NCBI GenBank assembly: GCA_026826555.1
Contig: JAKSZT010053928.1
Span: forward strand, 4,929,259 to 4,993,258
DNA: 64,000 nucleotides
Direction: 5' to 3'
Source of the DNA: Tolypeutes matacus
Taxonomy: Eukaryota > Chordata > Mammalia > Cingulata > Chlamyphoridae
The position numbers and the translations under genes were made by a program. Under the pieces are notes generated by a model. That model searched no databases, had not been told where the DNA came from, and worked only from the letters and a program-made list of their open reading frames with translations. Positions 1 through 11,135 of the stretch are shown piece by piece (positions within the stretch are counted from its first letter, which is position 1; every line of letters begins with the position of its first letter).

Positions 1-319
1 GGCAGGAATGAGAAAGATGGTGCACACCTGAGATGAAATGTTATCAGTCTGAACTGGTTTGAAACTTGCCTGAAACCACTCACAGCTGTGGCTGAGGATA
101 TGCACAACAGGTATCTGCCTTCTCCCAGTCACATACGTAGAGCCACTAATTTGCTCTTTCCCATAATATATATGAAATTATTTCAGAATTCAAACACCAA
201 TATCATTAACAAAATTTATCCTACTGAGGACGTATAGCCAAAGTACTGGGTTAAAAATTACTTAATTTGTTTTCCGTGTAGTCATACTATCCAATTTTTT
301 AAGTCAAGGTCATTTGTTT
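1..319. other. Non-repetitive intergenic DNA
   Basis: AT-rich sequence with no open frame of note and no repeat I recognise. It abuts the old L1 fragment that follows. Confidence 0.5.
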
Positions 320-1060
320 CTCTTTGTATTCAAAAGAAAAGATGGATAAAAATGATGACATTACAGGAAAAAAACTTTTGCCAGGCAGAAAGCACAATAA
401 GCAAAGTCAAAAGACAAATGGAAAAGTAGTGGAAAATTTTTGCAACATATATCACAGATAAAGGTCTAGTCTTTCTAATATATAAAGTATTATTAAAATT
501 GAGAGAATTGAATAGAAAAATGGGCAAAAGTGACAAAAAGGTACTCCACAGGAAAAAAAAAAGATATATAAATTGATAAAGTTACCTAAGTTCACTCCTA
601 AGAAGGGAAATAAATGAAAAGTACACCGAGATAGCATTTCTCACCTATCAGTATTTTAAAATTCCAAAAGCTTGACAATACATGACTACCCATAAAAGGC
701 AGATAGAATAAACTCTGGTACACACAACAACAGGGTGTTATACAGCCGTAAAAAGAGAATGAGGAAGACATTGATGACATGTATACAGCAAGAACCAGGA
801 TATATTTTTTGTCTAGTCTATATAGCATCTCTTTTGCAAAATAAAGAATTGGCAATAAGAATGTATGTGTGTGTGCGCACATGTATGATTCCAAACAAAA
901 ATGAGAAGGATAAAACAAAAACTAATTAGAATGAGATAGAGATAGAATGACGTGAAAAATGGAAATGAGCTCTATCTGAGTATAACATTTTTATAATGTT
1001 GACACTTGAACCATGTGAATGTTTTAAACAGTCAAAAATATAATTAAATCAAAAAGGGTG
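320..1060 (+). mobile_element. Old L1 fragment: ORF2 C-terminus and 3' end
   Basis: Plus-strand translation near 445-535 gives TDKGLVFLIYKVLLKLREL followed by NRKMGKSD. This aligns with the [19 protein letters not shown] segment of the better-preserved L1 ORF2 at the right end of this window. Further on, 735-765 reads YTAVKRE, matching the YYAAVRRN end of ORF2. Stops and frame breaks are frequent, so it is a decayed mammalian L1M-type copy. The A-rich, divergent sequence to about 1060 is probably its 3' untranslated part. No target-site duplication is visible. Confidence 0.7.
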
Positions 1061-1354
1061 TGTGGCAGATCGTAGTTTCAAAAAAATGGCTGTCACAGTA
1101 GTTTTCATTCCATTCTTCTACAATCTCAGCATGCAATTCAGGAGGTGGAGCCCCTGCCTCTTCCTATTGAATCCATGCCTTCTTGCGGCTCCATAAGAGT
1201 GTTGGTGACTCCTGAGGGGCTGTAAGAGGCTAGGTACCGCCCACCCAGTTTTCTCTCTTGGCATGCTGACTCCTGGAACCCAGGCACCAGATACTGAGGG
1301 AGCCCAGGCCAATGGACAGGCCCACTTAGAGGACCTTTGTAGGCCCTGGTTCTT

Positions 1355-1360
1355 TTTATT

Positions 1361-1415
<55 letters not shown>

Positions 1416-1495
1416 CCGGGAGGTCCCAGGGATCGAACCCAGGTCCCTCCATGTGGGAGACGGATGCCCAACCGTTTGAGCCACATCCGTCCCCC
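1355..1495 (-). mobile_element. DAS-type tRNA-derived SINE with target-site duplication
   Basis: On the minus strand the element starts with a tRNA-like head. The A box lies in GATGTGGCTCAAACGG and the B box reads GGTTCGATCCC. It ends in a long (TAAA)n tail, which is the (TTTA)n tract at 1357-1417 on the plus strand. A perfect 15-bp direct repeat, TAGGCCCTGGTTCTT, flanks it at 1340-1354 and 1496-1510. Head and tail are both present, so this is a complete insertion. This SINE type is known from xenarthrans (tRNA-Ala related, recalled). The uncorrupted duplication suggests a fairly young copy. Confidence 0.88.
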
Positions 1496-1579
1496 TAGGC
1501 CCTGGTTCTTGATCCAAACTAAACTCCCAGCTGATGTCCAACACCAGTGTGGAAATCTATGAGCAAATTAAATGATTTT

Positions 1580-2130
1580 TTTTTTTTTTTTTTTTGCTTT
1601 ATTTGTTTCTTTTCTGGCATTTCTTTTTAAAATTTTAACTTAAAACTTTGAGATATAATTGACATAGATTAACCTGTACAAAAATAGAGTGTACAATTTG
1701 ACAAGTTTTGCCAAATGTATATACCTATAAACCATCACCACAATTAAGATAATGAACATATCTATTACCCCTAAAAGTTTCCTTGTGCCCCCTTGTAATC
1801 TCTCCCTCTGCCCTCCGCTCCCTAGCGGGTAACCGTTGACATGATTTTTGTCACTCTAGATTAGTTTGTATTTTCTAGTTTATATAAATGGGCTCATACA
1901 GTATGTATTGTTTTTTTGTCTTGCTTTCAGTTAGTATTATTCTGAGATTCATTTATGTTATTGAGCATATCAGTAACTCATTCATTTTTTTTATTGAACA
2001 GCATTACTTTGTATGAATATAGTACAATTTGTTTATCCATTCACCCATGGATGGACATTTGGATTGTTACCATCTGGCTAGTACAAATAAAGCTACTATG
2101 AACACTTGTATCCAGGACCTCATCGGCTCC
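1580..2130 (-). mobile_element. Old L1/HAL1-type 3' end
   Basis: The plus strand begins with a T-run and continues through phrases typical of reverse-complemented mammalian L1 3' regions. These include a 'gagatataattgacata' block, a 'catcaccacaattaagataatgaacat' type block (not continuous with any ORF), then 'tttatccattcacccatggatggacatttgg' wording that recurs in the L1 copies at 50.2, 58.3 and 62.9 kb. It is 5'-truncated and too decayed to code. Confidence 0.75.
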
Positions 2131-2149
2131 CCAATGAGGGTTGGTTTTC

Positions 2150-2238
2150 TCGTTTTTGTTTTTTGGAGGTACCAGGGATCAAACCCGGATCTTTGTACAT
2201 GAGAAACAGGCGTTCAACCACTTGAGCTACATTGTTGG
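2150..2238 (-). mobile_element. Older DAS-type SINE copy
   Basis: The minus strand reads a tRNA-like head with A box GTAGCTCAAGTGG and B box GGGTTTGATCCC, followed by a short A-rich tail (the T-rich run at about 2152-2166). Compared with the copy at 1355-1495 it has a different body and an eroded B box. The possible flanking repeat, GTTGG(T/C)TTT, is short and imperfect, so it is probably an older insertion. Confidence 0.65.
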
Positions 2239-3610
2239 CTTTTGGTCACAGCTGCCCAATCTCACCTTCAGTCTCCTGCAAATTGCACTCCCCACCAGGT
2301 TCTTGTGAGAGTCCCTAGGAAAGGTCTTTACAGATGCTCTGAAGCAATTTGGGGAGGGGCAGACCAGGTAATGGATTCTCCCTCCAGTGGATGCCTCCAG
2401 GCAGTAAGTCTCAGAGAGTGCCAAAGATGCTTGGTGTTCAGGTAGGAAGGTGGGAAGGAGACCTGTCTCCTCTCTGAGAGATCCCCAAAGCAAAGCTGCT
2501 TGCACCACACATACTTACATAATTTGTCGTCAAGTGGTTCCTTACAAACAACGAATTACTTCCTCTACTCCCATCCCCAATTAGGACCCAGCTACCAGTT
2601 GAAATTTGGGGCTAGAGTAGGAGACACACGGAAATAACAGACACAAGACTGTGTTCATTTTCAACATCCATTCTCTCTTTGTTTACTCGGTTAGGCTCAA
2701 TGTGTCTGGAGCCTTCTTTCCTGAGGATGGATTATTACACTTAAGCAAAGAAATTTTAGGCAGACCCGCCCCACTATTTGTCAAATATTCCCAGACATTT
2801 TTGACTCTGATGTGTTTGACGCTCAGTCTGTTCTTAACCAGGTATTAAGCTGAGACACCTCGCCCCCAACGTTGATAAATTAGAACTATTCTGCCTCACT
2901 CTATTGTACTCTGGGTTAAGTGGCTATGAATACTCTTTTTTATGATTGGTGCTTAAATTGGTTACTTTAATTTTCCCATTTTCTGAGAACAACAGAGTGC
3001 CCCAAATGCCCTCCCTTGCAAAGAATTCTTTTCTCTCATGGGCTTTATTTCCATTATTTTCTTTTCCTTTCATATCCTTTCTTTGTCTTTGTTTTAGCAG
3101 AGTAAGTAATAAATGTTGAGAATTTACACCAAGTAAATGTTTCACACTCCACGTGAAAGAGTAGGAACCATGGCTTCTGCATGTGTTCTGTGACTTCCTC
3201 TCTCAATTCCAGTGCTTATGTTGAAAATGTAAATATCTTGATCAAAAACTTTTCAGTTGGTTCTCTCTCGTCCTTCATGATTAAAACTATAAGAGCAATA
3301 CTTGCTTTCTCAAGTGCCCTTGGAAAGAGACTGCTCTGTTGTGCCCCTTTCACGGGGCAAACCCGGCCAAACCTTTGCACAAGAAGCAAACAAAAGCCTG
3401 AATGGAGAAGGCTGTGATTACTTCTGTGAAATTACATTTTTTTACAAATCCACATGTGACAGAAATTGTTAAGAGTCTACAATTAACAAATAGATATGGC
3501 ATTAGTGTTTTTCTAATCAAAATCTATTGTTCTGCTGATGCTCACTGCTGTTGTTTCAACTGACAATGTGTTGCCCTTCAAGGAAGCGTGGAGAGCGGTG
3601 CATGCTCGAG

Positions 3611-3632
3611 GTGAGTGTGCGTTCACACTCAC
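3611..3632. repeat. Perfect 9-bp inverted repeat, 4-nt loop
   Basis: GTGAGTGTG and CACACTCAC are separated by CGTT. The stem is perfect. It follows CTCGAG directly, in a locally CpG-containing stretch of an otherwise CpG-poor area. A role is not established. It could be a palindromic protein-binding site or chance. Confidence 0.5.
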
Positions 3633-3809
3633 GTTCCAATCTGTCAGCTAACTCCAGAGGAACACAATTCATACCCTGCCCTCCCTGATGACGATACCAA
3701 TTTGTCCCTCGTGTTGAGCAATGACCCTTTCTTTCTGAATGTCCTAAAAGGTTGGGGAAAAAAATGGATTATTAAGTTCTCATTGAACTAAAAAAAAAAA
3801 AAAAAGGTC

Positions 3810-3830
3810 AACAGCTCTGCTGGAGCTGTT
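3810..3830. repeat. Perfect 8-bp inverted repeat, 5-nt loop
   Basis: AACAGCTC and GAGCTGTT flank TGCTG, directly after an A-run. The CAGCTC/GAGCTG halves contain E-box-like cores. No function is shown. Confidence 0.45.
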
Positions 3831-4102
3831 AGCCTCTTGCTGGTGTAACTCACAGCAGAGGGATTGCAGTTTGCCTCTTCCAGCCCAATTCCCCAGAAAT
3901 CATGGCAAACAATAGGAATTACCAAGGAAGCCTTCAGAGACTTAGAGATCATTAAATCAGATAATATAATTTGCTTAATGAAATAGCAACTTCAGATGTT
4001 CAAAAGTATGGCAACGACAAGGTTTATGAGCAATGAGATCTTCGTAGCCAGTAACCTACCCTTTAAAAAAAACAAACATTTATTCAAATACAATGACTGC
4101 TG

Positions 4103-4215
4103 CAAATGAAAAATAGCCCTAAAGGAGAAATCCTCTCATCTTTTATTTAAATATGATTTACAAAAACAGAAACGGGTTATCTCTACCACCTAATTTTCAC
4201 CTTCTGGGGTGAGAG
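4103..4215 (+). repeat. Unclassified duplicated sequence, copy A
   Basis: About 110 bp here aligns with 5413-5535. Shared blocks are TTATTTAAATAT, then an AAACAGAAA block, then CTAATTTTCA and GGGGTG in the same order and spacing, with about 20-30 percent differences by eye. Upstream, both copies also share a GAGAAA..CTCTCA block. It is either two members of an unnamed interspersed repeat or an old local duplication. Confidence 0.6.
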
Positions 4216-5412
4216 ACATTTAGCTCAGGACTTAAAGCTAAGGAACAGCCAGCACCGCTTCCACAGACCACCGGGTCCAGCTACTCCTTGCCGAGCTTAC
4301 TCACGATGGTGACAGGAGCTCAGCCGCTTCACCGCCTGGCCCCTGCTTAGATGTCATTCCCCGCACTCTGCTCATTTGGGAGTTTGAAGTTTTAAATTCT
4401 TTGGGCAAAGGCTGCTCCTCAGCAGGTTCGAAATCTTGCCTTGGGAACACAGGGGTGCTTGAGTTGGTGTATTAAAGGTGTAACTTTCATTTGCAGGGAC
4501 AGCTTGACCAAGGGGCTATATTGTAAACAAAAGAAAAACATTTTATTTAAAAAATATTAACCCTAAAATATGGATCTCTCCTTCAAACTTCCATTCAATC
4601 ATGTGGCAGCCATTTCTGGGTTCCTCCCCTTTCCTCGAAGATAAGTTCAGGGTTTACATAAACAGATGATCCTTGGCTGTTTCTTTTCCTTCCCTGTCAT
4701 CGCCCAAGACCGTTTGTCGCTACCGGCAAGTTGCCACTAGGTCAACATTAGCAACGAGTCATTAAAAGCTCTGAGACTGAGCAATATGTTAGAAGGATCA
4801 CACCAATATGTCCTTGTTTCTGCCCACAGCGGCAGCTCGGGGACCCTGTCCTCTGACCCCCTGCCTGCCATGACACTAGTCATACCCCTGATGCTCCCTG
4901 AAGCTCCCTCAGGCCATCTGCCTAGATGCACCCCCCAGCCATTCTGCTCCCCTCCCACACCAGGCCACCCTGGAGGGCGCCGGAACCTGGGTCTGGCGCT
5001 GCTTGCTAAAGACACCACTTTGAAATTTCGCTCTTCCCATCAGCCCTTGGTATTTTTATGCTGAACTTCTATGTGAGATTCAGCCTAGGAAAGATGCTAC
5101 AACACTTGGCGCTCACTCTCTGCTTTTCCTCTGCCCGTTACATGTGTGGTTTGGCCTTGTGCATGTCCAGTGCTGCATTCGTTTGCCAAGTCCAGCTCAC
5201 TTGTAAAGTGAAAGGGGAGGCCTTTGAAACTCAGTATTTTCTCTCCCTATCCTCAGTCTCCAAGTCAACAAATATTCCTGACTGAATTATGGGAAGACAA
5301 GGGTACAGGGGGGTTAATAGCTCAGAAAGATATGGTATTTGTTGGTCCTGCCATTACATCAAAATTTGGAATTGACATTAAGAAATCAGCCTCTGTTAGG
5401 ACTGGCCTTTTG
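4216..5412. other. Non-repetitive intergenic DNA
   Basis: No recognised repeat. Opposed open frames at 4737-5018 (minus) and 4786-5064 (plus), each about 92 codons, cover the same GC-richer patch. They have no recognisable domain, and no splice or polyadenylation context convinced me. Confidence 0.4.
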
Positions 5413-5535
5413 AATGGAAAATACAATAAAAACCCCAGAAAGAGAAAACTCTCAAATTTTTTATTTAAATATACATTTTAAAAAACAGAAATCGATCATC
5501 TGGGCCAGCTAATTTTCATTTTCAGGGGTGGCCTG
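5413..5535 (+). repeat. Unclassified duplicated sequence, copy B
   Basis: Second member of the pair described at 4103-4215, in the same orientation, about 1.3 kb downstream. Sequence to the right of GGGGTG no longer aligns, which marks one edge of the homology. Confidence 0.6.
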
Positions 5536-5815
5536 TCTGTGTTCCGCCAAGTGGATGAGCAGCAGACAGAGCTGGTCTGCAGAGTGAGAAGGGTGAAGCA
5601 GAGCCAGGGACAGAAGAAGGCTGAACCTCTGAGCACTCTGCCTGGGGATCTGACTGCTCCCCTGCCGCAGCTGCCACCCCTATTTGAGGCCCGCTGTATT
5701 CCTGTTCTGTCTTTATTGAAGAAGGAGAATGAGGAGATTCACTTTTTCTCCTTATCTGCTCAATAATGTTACTTACTATTTGCAATCAAAAGCCCCAACT
5801 AAATCAGAGTAATTC

Positions 5816-7040
5816 CTTCTACTTTCTACTTTAGAAAGAGATGGAAAGGCTTCCCTGAAGAGGTGATATTTGCAGTGGGTTTTGGAGGCTCAATAGGAGT
5901 TCTACATGGGGAGGAAGAACGTTACAACAGGACAGAAAAACAGTCCTGCTTTTAACATTTACTGCAGGGTCCAGGGCAGGAGTACAAGAGGCCCATATGT
6001 CATACATCCAAATATTTAAAAGTCATAAATCAAGCTAACAAGCTTTTAAATAAAATATAATCCACCCTCCTACCTTGACAAATTTACTTTCACAGTGACC
6101 TGGAAAGTCAGGTTCAAATTCCAAATTCTAGGACTCTTTGACAATCCATTCTGGAATGTAATGGCAAGGGGTGATTTGGTCCCTGCCGCTCTTTCTTTTC
6201 TTTCCCCACCCCCAGCTGTATCCTGTACTGCAAGAGGCCTATGTACCACCTGTGGATGCTCTGTCTTTACCCAGTCTCCCCTGCAAGCACCTGCCTCTTG
6301 CCACCCTCAGGCCTGAGAGTGAACAGGCTGGTGGTGTGGTCTGCCCTCTAGAGGATGTACACGGGAAGAGGCTCACGTAGGCCCTAGAAGCAGACCTTGA
6401 GTGGTTTGTACAGGGAATTCTGGACCCCTGGCTATTGGGAATGTGGTCTAAAAGGGGAGGTGCAGCCTCTGGGCAGGCACATGACCTTGGCCCCAAAGAC
6501 TGCCTTGCCCAGTGAAGAAGGGTATGGCCAGAGCACAGCAACAGCAAGAGCCCTAAAGTATGGGGCCCTGGGCAGGGGTCCCTCTTGTCCAGGCTCAAGG
6601 ACATGTACAATGATTGAATTAGTGAAAGAGCATGGTGGACTCAGGAAATGAGTAATTCAATGTGTCCAGCACAGGCATTATTTGTAGTTAGGGACAGGAG
6701 GTGAAGGCAGGGCTAGGCTGTGGGGGCATGGTGAGGAGCATGGCCTTGGTTGGGGGGGCCATGGGAGATTTTAAGCAGGAGAATGACATTCGTTATCAGT
6801 CATTTCTTAGGAAGAAAAGACTGGAGGCAAATGGAGTCAGGGCAGGGGGGAGACCTTTTAAGATTACAGGAAATTTTGCCTGAAATAAGGGATGGAGGGG
6901 AAGAACCAGATTTTAGAGACATTTCTGGATAGAACTAACAAGATTTTGTGAGCCAGTCTGTGATTTCAAGCATTGAAGGGATTTAGCGAAAGGTACAGGT
7001 CTTGTTTTGGACAAGTTGAGTTTGAGGCTTTGTGATCGTA
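5816..7040 (+). mobile_element. Ancient unclassified mammalian interspersed repeat
   Basis: The phrase 'aaggcttccctgaagaggtg' at about 5847, a 'gattttaagcaggagaatgac' type segment near 6768 and a 'ttggacaagttgagtttgag' type segment near 7008 occur in this order. The same wording and order belong to a long, very old repeat common in mammals whose family name I cannot give with certainty. The middle (6000-6690) is poorly matched and may contain other sequence. It is non-coding. The overlapping open frames at 6095-6651 have no recognisable domain. Confidence 0.4.
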
Positions 7041-7354
7041 ACTATGGCTAACATGTGATTGTAAACGATAATAGAAATTACAGCTGTAACACTCTGAAAT
7101 CTCCTGCCTCCCAAGTGTCAATCCAGGAAGAATGGTGTCAGAACATTTTGGAGAATTTCTTATAAAAAGAAGTTTGCTTTTTCAATGCCTGCATTTTGTA
7201 AGTTCTTGATTGCTAACAGAAAACTTCAGGGCAATTCATTTTATATTTTGAGGTCACTTCTGTTATTTATATAGTAATCCTAGGTCCTTTTCCATTGGGA
7301 AAAAAATAGCTCATGTTGTGAATGAAAATAACAATTACTATTTTATGTTGGTAA

Positions 7355-7445
7355 TGATTGCTTTTTTTAAAGCTTTTATTTGGTAACTTATATATAATGT
7401 AACATTTCTCATTTTAAGCATGTACAACTACTTTAGAGCAGCATT
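7355..7445 (-). mobile_element. Short L1 3' untranslated fragment
   Basis: A T-run at 7363-7369 is followed by sequence of the 'aacatttctcattttaagcatg' kind, found in reverse-complemented L1 3' ends (inference from wording). Too short to place in a subfamily. Confidence 0.4.
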
Positions 7446-9335
7446 AGGGAACTCTATCCTTTGCCAAGGCCTTTGTAAGTAAACAAGTTATCTTTGCCAT
7501 AGTCTTGCTTGTCCACTACTTTGGTAATTTAGGAGAAGTCTCAGGCAGCCAATTCTTCTTGGCTCATTGAATTTCTCAAGGGTTGAGGACAATTGAAACA
7601 AAGAATATTTTTTTCAGAATAAGAATTCTAGTTGACTGAAAATTTTATTAAATGTGTTTATTTAATTTGTGAAACCAGAGTATTGAATATAATTGGCTGC
7701 TCGGGAATTTAAGGGTTGAAATTTAAGGGTGTAACAAGCCATCGTAAACTGATCATAAACTGATGACTTGGAAGTGGACCTACTGTCATATTCTAGCTCG
7801 TGCTTTGAATTGCTCATTTTTCAAAGGGCTTATTTCCCCAGTTAATATTTTCTTGTTCTTGTTCTCACCTTTTGCTCGTAGCAATAAGATGGCGTGTTGT
7901 TATTTTCCAAGTTACCAGGATTAATGCTCATTTTCTGGTTAATTAAAATCTTTTAAATAAAAACACTCCAGGTTCAGAGCGTTATTGTACTCATTACCTT
8001 TCCTGTAGTATCTTTGCAGCTCAGCTATTATGCAAGCCTGCAGTAATTTTCACACAGCCCTTTTATTCTGTTTGTCTCTATTGAAGACTTTGTGCTCATT
8101 ACCGGATTGTCTCCTGACAGCCCAGAATACTCCCCCAGACTCTCCTCCTGAACTGTGTGAAATCTATTTTGCATTTGCAAGTGTCTGGGCCTTAAAGGAT
8201 CAGGTAAGTGACTGAATTCAAGATAATTTAAAAATTTTGATACAATCTCTTAACATGAAACCCTTTCCACTTGGTCTTCAAATCTCCCCCACACTTCATC
8301 TTTTGTTATTGAAAGCTTTATAGAGGTAGGATTGCTTTAATATGGGGGGGGGGAATGTTAAAAATAATTGCGTTTAAAATGAGTCAATGGTACTTATGCA
8401 TTCATCTTAGAAAATACAGCGAAATATGTGTGCGAACTATGTATCACTTGCTTTTGAAGGTGTTCCCTTAATGGGCGCGCCTTCTTCATTGTGTATTGAC
8501 AAGCTGCTTTCCTTCTACAAAACCTCGTTGTTTGCCGATGGGAGTTCAGATTTCTTTCAACCCTTTCCATTTCCTACTGGACAAATTACCTCTATATCAT
8601 ATTTTACTAGGTGGTCACTGTCCCTCAGGACATTTTTGGGTGGGAGAATTCATTATGACATGCTTGCAACCTACTCCAACTTCAGTGATTCAGAAGCAGC
8701 TTAGACTAAACAGAAAAACAATTTCGTGCTCAAATTATTCTTAGCAAGATACTCCATCTTTTTTGAAGAAAGATAGATTTCAGGTATTTTAATGGGTTTT
8801 CTAATCACCAATAGCTCTAAATTTACACACAAAAGAAATCTGGGGCAGAATCAAAGGGGGACAGGCCTCCTGCTCTTGAATTTGAATTCCACGCCTCTCC
8901 AGGACCTTGCTGTGTCTAATTGCACTTGAACCCAAAGGCCAAGTGCAGGCAAACAACTCTGCTGCTGGCCAGGGGAAGCTGTGAACTTGGAGCCCCATCC
9001 TTGACTCTCTTTCAAATAGCTCCTGTCTTGGTGAGGTGCTTTAGATGTGGACTGGCTTGAAGGCAGGAGGGAGGTAGAACTGGGCATGGGAGAATCATTG
9101 AGTAACCCATATTTTGGCCATTTCTAAACTTTCCCTCTTTTCATTTTCCTGCACTCTACCTAACTCTCTGGCTTGAGCTTCTGCTCTGTACACAGCCTGA
9201 CAGACTCAGGAACTACATGACCATTGTAACAATTAAATCCAGCAAAATGTGACTGTCTCCTTTCCCACTTCAGGGGTAGTCCCTATAATATCCATTTCAC
9301 ACTTGGCACCCCGTCTTAGATCTCTCTTCACAGGG
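7446..9335. other. Non-repetitive DNA holding a candidate exon or conserved element
   Basis: No repeat recognised. The part from about 7840 to 8210 is rich in homeodomain-like TTAATTA and TAAT motifs. It ends in the candidate exon described separately. Frames at 8426-8744 and 8801-9087 are short, overlapping and featureless. Confidence 0.4.
8020..8203 (+). other. Possible exon or conserved non-coding element
   Basis: A pyrimidine-rich tract and CTTTGCAG precede 8020. GATCAG directly followed by GTAAGTG marks a near-consensus donor at 8203/8204. The 184-nt interval is open in the frame that includes ATG at 8030 (59 codons to the donor, running to a stop at 8213-8215). The peptide, beginning [13 protein letters not shown], resembles no family I know. 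The interval could be an alternative or lncRNA exon, or a conserved regulatory block whose splice-like edges are accidental. No partner exon was identified nearby. Confidence 0.22.
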
Positions 9336-9470
9336 CATTTTTTTTTTGTTTTGTTTTGTTTTGTTTGTTTGTTTTTATAATGCTAACAATCAATTTTATT
9401 GAAACATATTAATAAACCACACAATCCATCCAAAGTGTGCAATCAATGGCACTTGCTGGAATAACAGAGA
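9336..9470 (-). mobile_element. L1 3' end with tail, severely 5'-truncated
   Basis: A T-run and (TTTTG)n tract at 9338-9376 is the tail on the plus strand. It is followed by 'caattttattgaaacatatt' and 'tccatccaaagtgtgcaatc' wording typical of L1 3' untranslated sequence read in reverse. About 100 bp of body remains. Confidence 0.6.
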
Positions 9471-9524
9471 TTTTTAAAAAATTAATTTTAATGGGTGTTT
9501 TCATTTGAAATTCTATGGGATCCA

Positions 9525-9590
9525 TTCAATGACTCAGCAAACATCTCTTAGCACCTACTATATGCCAAGCCCTCTTAGTCCCTGTCCCTT
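9525..9590 (-). mobile_element. L2-like 3' tail fragment
   Basis: 'cactatatgcc'-type wording (cacctactatatgccaag) after 'tcagcaaacatc' matches the reverse complement of the well-known L2 3' end. Only about 60 bp is recognisable. Confidence 0.4.
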
Positions 9591-11034
9591 CAGCCCCCCT
9601 GGAACCTTGGACCAGAGTTAAATTGCCAAAAGGAGTGTGCCTTTTGGCTTTGGATAGCAGCGACCCTGGTGTAGGGCAGCCAAACCCTGGAAAGAGAGCC
9701 CCTTCTTTCCCACTGCCATGAGTATGCACACCGGGGTGCTGGAGGGAGGGCAAGCACCTAAGGTTGCGTCGGTGGTAGCGATTTCTGTGGGCTGGAAAAA
9801 GTTCTTAGGGCCCCTTGGTCACGCAGTTGTTCTGAGAACCCGCTGTCCCTCATGCCACTCATTGAAATTCATGCACAACTTAAAGTTGCCAATGTTTCAA
9901 ATGTCTCCTGGAGAACATGTAGAAATAAGTGCTCTCTGGAAGCCCAGTGACAACCTGCATCAAAGGCTGCTTCCCTCTGTCCAAGGGTGAGTTTTACGAG
10001 AGGGAGACTAACACGTAACTAACCACATTATATTCTTTGACATCCCAATTACATTAACCAAGGCAGGCCTTAGAGATCAACTGAAGGGCCAGCCCTGTGA
10101 TGGGAGGCCTGAGAGGGGTGGGTCACCGAGGAGATGGCCCTGGGTGGCCACGGGGCAGTGGTGGGTGCTTGTGAACAGAGGCTTTCTCTCTGTGAGCCTT
10201 GGCCCATTGCTTCTAAAGTGCTGTCCCTTCATTACCCTCCTGCTGCTCTTTTCTGACAATCCGAGCCTGTCAATCTAGACCATTGCCTGGGTTGGAAACC
10301 AGGTTAACTAGGATTCATCTCATGGTTTCAAAAGGCAGTTTCTGTTTGTGAGCAAAATAAATGAGTGAGTTCCCAACTACTGGCCATTTTCAATGAAGCC
10401 CTATGGGCCCCCAATTCAGGTTTAATCAATCTATTTCTAACTTGACCAGCCTAGGAGCCAATGGATTTTACCTTTTCTAGAGCAAAATAGCTGTGCGTTC
10501 CTTCTTGATTTTGCAGCTGATTGACTATGGCACGGAGTTTAGTAGATTGGGGATCAAATAAATGAGAACCATAAAACTTCCTCCCCTGTGACTAGGTTTT
10601 GATTATTTTATTGACCCTATAACAAGAAATGTGCCCTCCGGACCAAAGAAAAACTCCTCATGGAAACGCAGGGCCAGATGCTTCTGTCCGGGTCTGATTC
10701 AATTACATTTATTAAAAGTAAAAAGGTAGAGGGAGCACGTTTTTGGAGAATTATCACATGACTTGATGGAAGAGGAACTGAGAGTAATATGCAATGCCTA
10801 AAAATTTGAGGATTCCTGGAAAGTAAGTGTCAATCTGGCACTCTGTCTGGGGTTCAGAAATATTTCCAGGAATTTTGGTAAGATAGTTACATGAAAACTA
10901 CAGTGATGGTCAGGATATGCTTTTATTTGGAAGAATCTGTAGCTTAACACCAGTAATTCAATTACTGCTGAAATTTAGTGCTTTCTAAATGGATAAATAT
11001 CATATCAGAGAAAGTAAAATTTACTAGGGTATAG
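9591..11034. other. Non-repetitive intergenic DNA
   Basis: No gene, RNA gene or repeat recognised. Short opposed frames at 9526-9990 and 10077-10259 have no domains. Confidence 0.4.
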
Positions 11035-11135
11035 CAGAAGATCCAGGGCAGAAATCTCCTTGCTACCTGAATAACCCTGGGCAAGTCACCTTATCATAAT
11101 AAACCTATGAAGAGTGCAAAATAATATTACTTGCT
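11035..11135 (-). mobile_element. MIR fragment
   Basis: 'ctgaataaccctgggcaagtc' followed by 'accttatca' is the reverse-complemented MIR region that usually reads 'gggcaagtcacttaacc'. Diverged; about 100 bp. Confidence 0.5.

Larger units (their letters stand above)
2240..4102. other. Non-repetitive intergenic DNA with two short perfect hairpins
   Basis: No gene or known repeat is recognised. There are small open frames on both strands (up to 93 codons at 2227-2508), overlapping each other and lacking any domain, so they are treated as chance. Two compact inverted repeats lie at 3611-3632 and 3810-3830. The part from about 3780 to 4080 is AT-rich but not low-complexity, and could be conserved non-coding sequence. 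Confidence 0.4.

Noticed and set aside
1357..1417. A regularly spaced array resembling a CRISPR or satellite
   Set aside because: It is the (TTTA)n tail of a SINE. No array of spacers exists anywhere in the window.
1355..1495. A tRNA gene
   Set aside because: A and B boxes are present but the sequence does not fold into a full tRNA and has a SINE body, A-rich tail and target duplication. The same holds for 2150-2238, 46032-46237 and 50688-50797.
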